A DNA stretch of 64,000 bases, taken from assembly GCF_041381155.1 (NCBI RefSeq), contig NC_091143.1, positions 37,066,679 to 37,130,678 of the forward strand, given 5' to 3'. This document shows, one piece after another, positions 57,888-64,000 of this stretch. Source of the DNA: Argopecten irradians. Its lineage: Eukaryota; Mollusca; Bivalvia; Pectinida; Pectinidae. Position numbers and translations under genes: made by a program. The notes below the pieces were generated by a model. The model worked only from the letters and a program-made list of their open reading frames with translations. It ran no database searches and had not been told where the DNA came from. Numbering within the stretch: the stretch's first letter is position 1; each line of letters begins with the position of its first letter.

Positions 57888-58226
57888 AGATGCTACACCG
57901 CCGACAGAGCATAAGTGATACCAATCATTTCAACAATAATTGGTGTTTAATCGTGTATAAATATGTCTAATAAACACAAAAAATAACATATTAAAAATTA
58001 ATCATTTATTTTGTTTTGGGGCATGCGCAGTCAATAATTCTTTCCATATACAATGTAGGACATTGTGCCACGGAATTTTTTCGGGATGCAATTAATTTTT
58101 TTTTTTGTTTTTTTTTTTTTGAGTAAAATAATAAACTCTTCAATAAGAAACTTTTCAATGGTGGTAATGGTGTAAGTAAGTAACTTTTGTAACTGACGAA
58201 AAATACTAAGAAGTCTGTTCCCGTTG
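57888..58226. mobile_element. MITE family A copy 3, reversed and end-truncated
   Basis: AGATGCTACACCGCCGACAG after a TTAA at 57884-57887 is the right end of family A read in reverse. The order GAGCATAAGTGATACCAATC, TTTCGGGATGCAATTAATTT, TTTTCAATGGTGGTAATGGT and GTCTGTTCCCG follows copy 1 in reverse. The far end is missing where it joins a family B fragment at about 58226. Confidence 0.65.
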
Positions 58227-58360
58227 CGATGTCATGAGTTTGCGAGCGTAACGTCAAACTTTTCGGAGAAAACGACGTGAATTGCGCCCACTGAAATAAT
58301 GACGTCACAATCGATTACTACCCGCAAGGAGGCTAACTCTGTAATATGGCAAGGCGGAAT
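58227..58360. mobile_element. MITE family B copy 2, partial, fused to family A
   Basis: AACGACGTGAATTGCGCCCA, TGACGTCACAATCGATTACT and GGCTAACTCTGTAATATGGC match family B copy 1 (3249-3435) in reverse. Only one terminal arm is present; the other is replaced by the family A copy. A CRE palindrome TGACGTCA is kept at 58301-58308. Confidence 0.65.
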
Positions 58361-60330
58361 AGCCAGCAATATCGTTAACTACATATAAGTTAACCTCCAG
58401 GGGATATTTACATTAAAGTTTGAAATTCCTTCATCGTTTTCCATGGCAAAATCGTATTTCTTCCCTATTAGCAAAGGCATTATATATACATTTTTTTTAT
58501 TTCTAATGTTTTCTTCAGTCATATGTTTTTAAAAAAAAGATTTACTGTAGATTTGTTTGGCATCCATTATATAGATAAATAATGAGAATTTTACATGGAA
58601 ATAAATATTACCGTATGCTATAGACGGAGTCGTAGACAATGATCGATCTTGTGTGACACAGTATAGAATTTGCATGAAACCATGCAATTTTGAGTTAAAA
58701 TTTGTGAATAATTTACAAACGCGCCAATCTCGCTGGCGATATGTGTTTTCAGTATTGGTAACGGTAGACGTTCGCCCCCTACCAGAGGCCTGATTCACGG
58801 GGCTGGCGCCTACACTAGAATCGCCGGAAGTTGGTATTGGATAACAATGGCGGTCATAGTATCGGCCCTAATCTCGTCTGCTTGTTATCACTAACGTTAT
58901 TAAATGTGATTGGGAAGATAATAGTTTTGTTACATCCCGAGGCGACAAAGGCCCGACAATACACCAGTCTATTTCCGATCACGTAGTTAGTTTATTCTGT
59001 AGGACTGCCCTACACGTGGCACGTTTCCCCGAAAGCAGTCAGTTGTCGTACCGCCAGACAGCAGCCTATTTGGTACTTTATCCATCCAAGCAACGCAATG
59101 TTGAGTTAACCATTTTGTGTTTTGGATAGTTCTTAGTTAAGTTATATATGTGATATTGCATTCCCTGTAGGATTCAATTACTGTTCATAATATAAGCAAA
59201 TTCTAATCAAATGGCTTTAGAAATATCAGACTGTGCCACAAAGATCTGGAGACCACAATTTGTTTTGCTTTATGCTCCATTACAAAATTAAAATCCATGG
59301 ATAAATTCCAAAAACCCCTCGACAACTCGCCTTCCAAAAGTGTTATGAAACTGGGTCAATATGTTTTTGCCTTTTGGCGGATTCCAATTTTCCAATATAA
59401 CGACTGCTTAACTCGACAAAATGTTTCAATAAATATTAAATAACAGTATCAGGGGTTATATCCACATCGAAAAATAGTTTCCTAGATAATTATGTTGATG
59501 CTTTTTCGAGAATGTAAATCTGAGATTTGATGCTTTTTCGAGAATGTAAATCTGAGATTGATAATGTTGTAGTGTTCGACACCTTGTATGTCTAACGTAA
59601 ATTTTTTTGTAGGTATATTGTATGTCGAAAAGAGATACATCTGCATATTTTGTCTATGTCGATATATAATCATGTTCGATGCTCTATACACCCTTTATGT
59701 CGAATTATATATTATGTTCGATGCGCTATAACCCTTTATGTCGAATTATATATCATGTTCGACACATTTCGTGTCTCTTGTCTGTCGAGACATTTTCCGT
59801 ATTCATTATCAAAGCTTACGTTATTTGATGTTTTGGGGAAAAAAGTGCACGCGCTCCAATTGATTTGCTGTCTTTATATATATATACGGGCTCTCGGCTA
59901 CAACTCGTACCACTTAATAGGAAAGTGACGGTTTTCTGTGTAAAACCCAACCCCTCACGGCATTTTAGTTCGATTATAATACTCGATTATGGATGCGGTG
60001 CCGACAGCATATCCGAGTCTTAATCCAATACCAGATATTAGTGCTTTCAAATCAAAATTTACGAACTTCAGAAATGAACCGAGAAGCATAATAAATGCTT
60101 TCGTGCCCCGTTTTTCGTTACAACAATTATTCACTGGGTCGGCGAGATAATTACAAACCTATGATGCTCTGCAGAGAACAACGGAATCATTTTGGAAATA
60201 TAAAGGCCAAAAACCCCTGGTCGAGACAGCCAATTCCTAATTGTCTGAAAAAGCATGGACGTGAAAATCAGAACGCAGGGAAGTTTAAAATGAATCATTT
60301 TTCTGTTCTGTGCAGTAATTAACTTGCTGT
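58361..60330. other. Gene-free DNA with short local duplications
   Basis: A 32-bp unit with TGATGCTTTTTCGAGAATGT is present twice at 59496-59559. A looser repeat of TATGTCGAATTATATATCAT / ATGTTCGATGC occurs three times in about 59655-59765. A YY1-like ACAATGGCGGTC lies near 58847 and an octamer ATTTGCAT near 58668. No gene was recognised. Confidence 0.45.
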
Positions 60331-61182
60331 CTGCAGTCTAACTCGGAATTAAGGTTCTCTGCTCAGGCGGGTGATTTGTTTGAAGTCTAACTCGGAATTA
60401 AAATGCTGTGCTCAGGCGGGTGATTTGTTTGCAGTCTAACTCGAAATTAAGGTGCTGTGCTCAGGCGGGTGATTTGTTTGAAGTCTAACTCGAAATTAAG
60501 GTGCTGTGCTCAAGCGGATGTTTTGTTTGAAGCCTAACTAGGAATTAAGGTGCTGTGCTCAGGCGGGTGTTTTGTTTGAAGCCTAACTAGGAATTAAGGT
60601 GCTGTGCTCAGGCGGGTGTTTTGTTTGAAGCCTAACTAGGAATTAAGGTGCTGTGCTCAGGCGGGTGTTTTGTTTGAAGCCTAACTAGGAATTAAGGTGC
60701 TGTGCTCAGGCGGGTGTTTTGTTTGAAGCTAACTGGAATTAAGGTGCTGTGCTCAGCGGGTTTTGTTTGAAGCTAACTGAATTAAGGTGCTGTGCTCAGG
60801 CGGTGTTTTGTTTGAAGCTAACTAGGAATTAAGGTGCTGTGCTCAAGCTCCTAATAGGAATTAAGGTGCTGTGCTCAGGCGGGTGTTTTGTTTGAAGCCT
60901 AACTAGGAATTAAGGTGCTGTGCTCAGGCGGGTGTTTTGTTTGAAGCCTAACTAGGAATTAAGGTGCTGTGCTCAGGCGGGTGTTTTGTTTGAAGCCTAA
61001 CTAGGAATTAAGGTGCTGTGCTCAGGCGAGTGATCTGTCTGAAGTATAACTCGAAATTAAGGTGCTGTGCTCAGGCGGGTGATCTGTCTGAAGTATAACT
61101 CGGAATTAAGATGCTGTGCTCAGGCGAGTGATTTGTCTGCAGTCTAACTCGGAATTTAGGTGCTGTGCTCAGGCGGGTGTTT
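60331..61182. repeat. 49-bp minisatellite
   Basis: About 17 units with AATTAAGGTGCTGTGCTCAG, GCGGGTGTTTTGTTTGAAGC and CTAACTAGG. Outer units use CTAACTCGGAATTAAGG, inner units CTAACTAGGAATTAAGG. Near 60720-60850 several units have small deletions. Confidence 0.9.
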
Positions 61183-61279
61183 TAACGAGTGCTCAAATTT
61201 AAAAGTGGATTTGAGTGGGCGGGCCATGTTTAATGTGATTAGGGTGTGATGTAAGGGAGAGTTATAGTTCCAGCAGAAA

Positions 61280-61687
61280 CTCCCTGTGGGACGGGATTAA
61301 TCTCCCTGAGAGACGGGATTAATCTCACGTAAGACCGGGATTAATATCCCCCGAGGGACGGGATTGAATTCATCAAGGCACGGAATTTATCTTCCCCGAG
61401 GGACAGGATTCATCCTCTCCGAGAGACGGGGTTAATTTCCGCGAGGGACGGGATTAATCTCCCTGAGAGACGGGTTAATTTCTGCGAGGGACGTGATTAA
61501 TCAATCAAGAGGGACGGGATTGATCTCCCTGAGGGACGTGATTAATCTCCCCTGAGAGACGGGATTAATCTTCCCGAGGGACGGGATTAATCTCCCCGGA
61601 GGGACGGGATTAATCTCCCATGATGGACGGCATTGGTCTCCCGAAGGGACGGGATTGATCTCGCCGAGGGACAGCATTAATCTCCAG
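61280..61687. repeat. About 23-bp minisatellite
   Basis: About 17 uneven units built on GAGGGACGGGATTAATCTCC with alternating CCTGAGA, CCCGAGG and TCCGAGA joins. It begins about 100 bp after the 49-bp array and shares no sequence with it. Confidence 0.85.
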
Positions 61688-61837
61688 GATAATTTTTTTC
61701 ATCAGAGTCCTCGATGATTGTAGAACGATCTCAGGGAAAAAGATCTTCTCTTATGACTCAAGGTAAAAATCCGTACCAAAAATCGTCATTGGCCTATGCT
61801 AACCTATTTGTCGGAATTGAAGGATGCGTTCCTCTCA

Positions 61838-62066
61838 CATCCTTGATACTCCAGAAATTACTGTCACTGCCGTCACATCCGCCACTGTACTATGTCATAG
61901 CAAAACTAAAGGCAGTTCAGGAGAGAAAAAAAATTAATCACAGGCCAGCAGAAATTCAGCTTAACTTCTTATCCGTTGTCACACACAGAGCCTTCAGTTT
62001 TACTATGACATAGTCGAGGGATGGATATGAAGACAGTGATAGTAACCCCTGGAGTATCGAGGATGT
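61838..62066. mobile_element. Palindromic element, family F copy 4
   Basis: The left arm CATCCTTGATACTCCAGAAA and TACTGTCACTGCCGTCACAT pairs with the right arm AGACAGTGATAGTAACCCCT, then GGAGTATCGAGGATG. The interior has AGGCAGTTCAGGAG and CCTTCAGTTTTACTATGACA. At 229 bp it is the most compact copy and shows the basic unit best. Confidence 0.7.
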
Positions 62067-63193
62067 GCCTCTCTGTAATAGTATTGGAACTTTGTCTTCC
62101 GCTCATGATCTGAATGATTCTGGTCTCACATTAATTTTCACACTTTCGTAAATGCCATCATTGTGTGCGATCTCTTTATTGACAGTTCAGCCCACTAGTT
62201 TCTAAAGTTTCCGGTCTGTAACATTGACGTGCATGATTTCATCACACGTAGGTGCCACACAGGAAACGGAACTTCGACGACAAGACCTTGACATGGCGTA
62301 ACATTGCAAAAATGACCATCTGCCGAATTTCCCAAAGCTTTGGTAAACGTTGACGTGTTGCGACCCTCTCTTTCTGATCTGTCGGTTACTAGCCTTAGTT
62401 TCGCTGCATCTGAACTCTCCCCAAGTTCATCTGGACCCTTGTTCAAAAGTTATGTAAGAAGAACTCAGATCGGTACGGACGTACTGAAACGTAGGGAAGT
62501 GACTTCGATAGAATATGAATCGACCTGATATGTAGTGCTATAGTGATGCATGTTTGTACCTTATAATTATCATACATGTACATGTACCTTTATTTTGCTA
62601 TATGTTTCTTTCTGGATTATTGTGTCTTTGAAATCAATTAAAGAATGACAAATGATGATACAATAAAACACAGTTATAACGAACTTCACGGGACAACCAA
62701 AATCACTTCGTTAAAATCAAAGTTCGTTATATACATATTGCAGATATCTTATAATAACTTTGATCGGAAATAAAAATGAACATAGTTACAACTTGTTGCC
62801 CGTAACTTCTCTCAGGGAGTGTATATTGTGGACCTTTATCGACATACATGTACACTATATCTAGACGAATTAAAATAAGGCACAGAGTCACAGACAGATT
62901 CACTTCTCTAGTCAAGGGAAAAATTCATCAATACATACATATTTTACACGCTTTAGAATCTTCGTTACTCGCGACATCTTAGGACATGGACGCTGAGGAC
63001 TAAATATTACATAAGTAATGGAAGTCTCCGCCAAATTGACGGCGAATGAACTACGATTAAATCACCTTCCGCGGCTACTTTTGGTCAAGTTTGATGAGAA
63101 CCTGCTCTCAAAGGTTAATCACATGATCCCGACGGACCTGACATTGGAACGCTCGCTTCAGGATAGACGAGGACATCCATACTGATCAGACAT
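62067..63193. other. Gene-free DNA with a small inverted repeat
   Basis: TTATAACGAACTT (62674-62686) and its near-perfect inverse AAGTTCGTTATAT (62719-62731) form a 58-bp hairpin, probably a MITE relic. No gene was recognised. Confidence 0.45.
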
Positions 63194-63470
63194 ATCAGAG
63201 ATACATCCCTTTGTTTCACTCCGACGGTACCATATAACAGAGTTACTTCCCTTTGTTTTACTCCGACAAAACAATATATCAAAATTACTTTCCTTTGTTT
63301 CACTCCGACCGTACAATTTAACAGTTACTTCCCTTTGTTTCACTCCGAGAGTTCAATATAACAAAGTTACTTCCCTTTGTTTCACTCAAACAGTACAATA
63401 TAACAGAGTTACTTCCCTTTACTTCACTCCGACCGTACAATATAACAAAGTTACTTCCCTTTGTTTCAAT
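63194..63470. repeat. 42-bp minisatellite with SOX-like word
   Basis: About seven units contain GAGTTACTTCCCTTTGTTTC and ACTCCGACCGTACAATATAA. CCTTTGTTT in each unit matches the SOX-type HMG site (reverse AACAAAGG). Minus-strand frames through it are by-products. Confidence 0.85.
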
Positions 63471-63476
63471 GGAGAG

Positions 63477-64000
63477 TATCATGTGATGACCAAAGATATC
63501 CTTTGTGTTATGACCAGTAAGATAATCCTGTATCATGTGATGACCAGTAAGATAATCCTGTATCATGTGATGACCAGTAAGATAATCCTGTATCATGTGA
63601 TGACCAGTAGATAATCCTGTATCATGTGATGACCAGTAAGATAATCCTGTATCATGTGATGACCAGTAAGATAATCCTGTTCATGTGATGACCAGTAAGA
63701 TAATCCTGTATCATGTGATGACCAGTAAGATAATCCTGTATCATGTGATGACAGTAAGATAATCCTGTATCATGTGATGACCAGTAAGATAATCCTGTAT
63801 CATGTAATGACCAGTAAGATAATCCTGTATCATGTGATGACCAGTAAGATAATCCTGTATCATGTGATGACCAGTAAGATAATCCTGTATCATGTGATGA
63901 CCAGTAAGATAATCCTGTATCATGTGATGACCAGTAAGATAATCCTGTATCATGACTAAGATAATCATGTGATGACCAGTAAGATAATCCTGTATCATGT
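63477..64000. repeat. 30-bp minisatellite running off the window
   Basis: About 17 units of CCAGTAAGATAATCCTGTAT plus CATGTGATGA run to the last base, so the array continues beyond the window. Units are almost identical apart from a few single-base losses and one short variant near 63955. Each unit has AGATAA (GATA-type) and TCATGTGA (MiT/TFE-type E-box). The open frames on both strands arise because 30 is divisible by three. Confidence 0.92.

Noticed and set aside
63477-64000. CRISPR-like regular 30-bp repeats
   Set aside because: The units are head to tail without unique spacers, and the window is eukaryotic.

Overview
The window is eukaryotic and most likely from a lophotrochozoan, probably a bivalve mollusc. 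The reasons are AT-rich intergenic DNA with many TACATGTA-type words, very low gene density, tRNA-headed SINEs, palindromic MITEs, a CR1-like LINE and a tandem-array C2H2 zinc-finger gene. The class of organism is an inference; nothing in the window fixes the species.

Layout. 1-7.7 kb: one convincing host gene, a ten-finger C2H2 protein on the minus strand (3469-4545), surrounded by short palindromic transposons (families called A, B, C, D and F here). 7.7-10.4 kb: an inverted-end element split by a 5'-truncated CR1-like LINE whose reverse transcriptase frame has a single one-base shift. 11.7-20.4 kb: two 3.1-kb direct repeats (R1, R2), nearly identical where I compared them, flank a 2.5-kb block. 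That block carries a long open frame (15619-17322, 567 codons) for a zinc-finger-like protein of an uncharacterised multicopy invertebrate family, cut at or near the R2 junction. 20.4-64 kb: I see no convincing coding gene. This part is dominated by at least eleven unrelated minisatellites with units of 21 to 145 bp, including a 5-kb 21-bp array with a 651-bp higher-order period. The arrays are separated by unique, non-repetitive DNA with a few promoter-like motif clusters.

Themes. (1) Several minisatellites carry a recognisable transcription-factor word in most units: AP-1, NR5A/ERR, CTCF-like, SOX and GATA plus an E-box. (2) The same SINE family has landed inside two different minisatellites. 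(3) MITE ends have been amplified in tandem in place, a possible seed for minisatellites. (4) The duplicated 3.1-kb segment carries a SINE with identical target-site duplications in both copies, so the SINE inserted before the duplication.

Limits. Multi-exon genes with short exons cannot be excluded in the unique stretches. Motif calls are by eye. Family names for MITEs and SINEs are local labels. I found no tRNA gene, rRNA, CRISPR array or retrovirus-like element that I could support.
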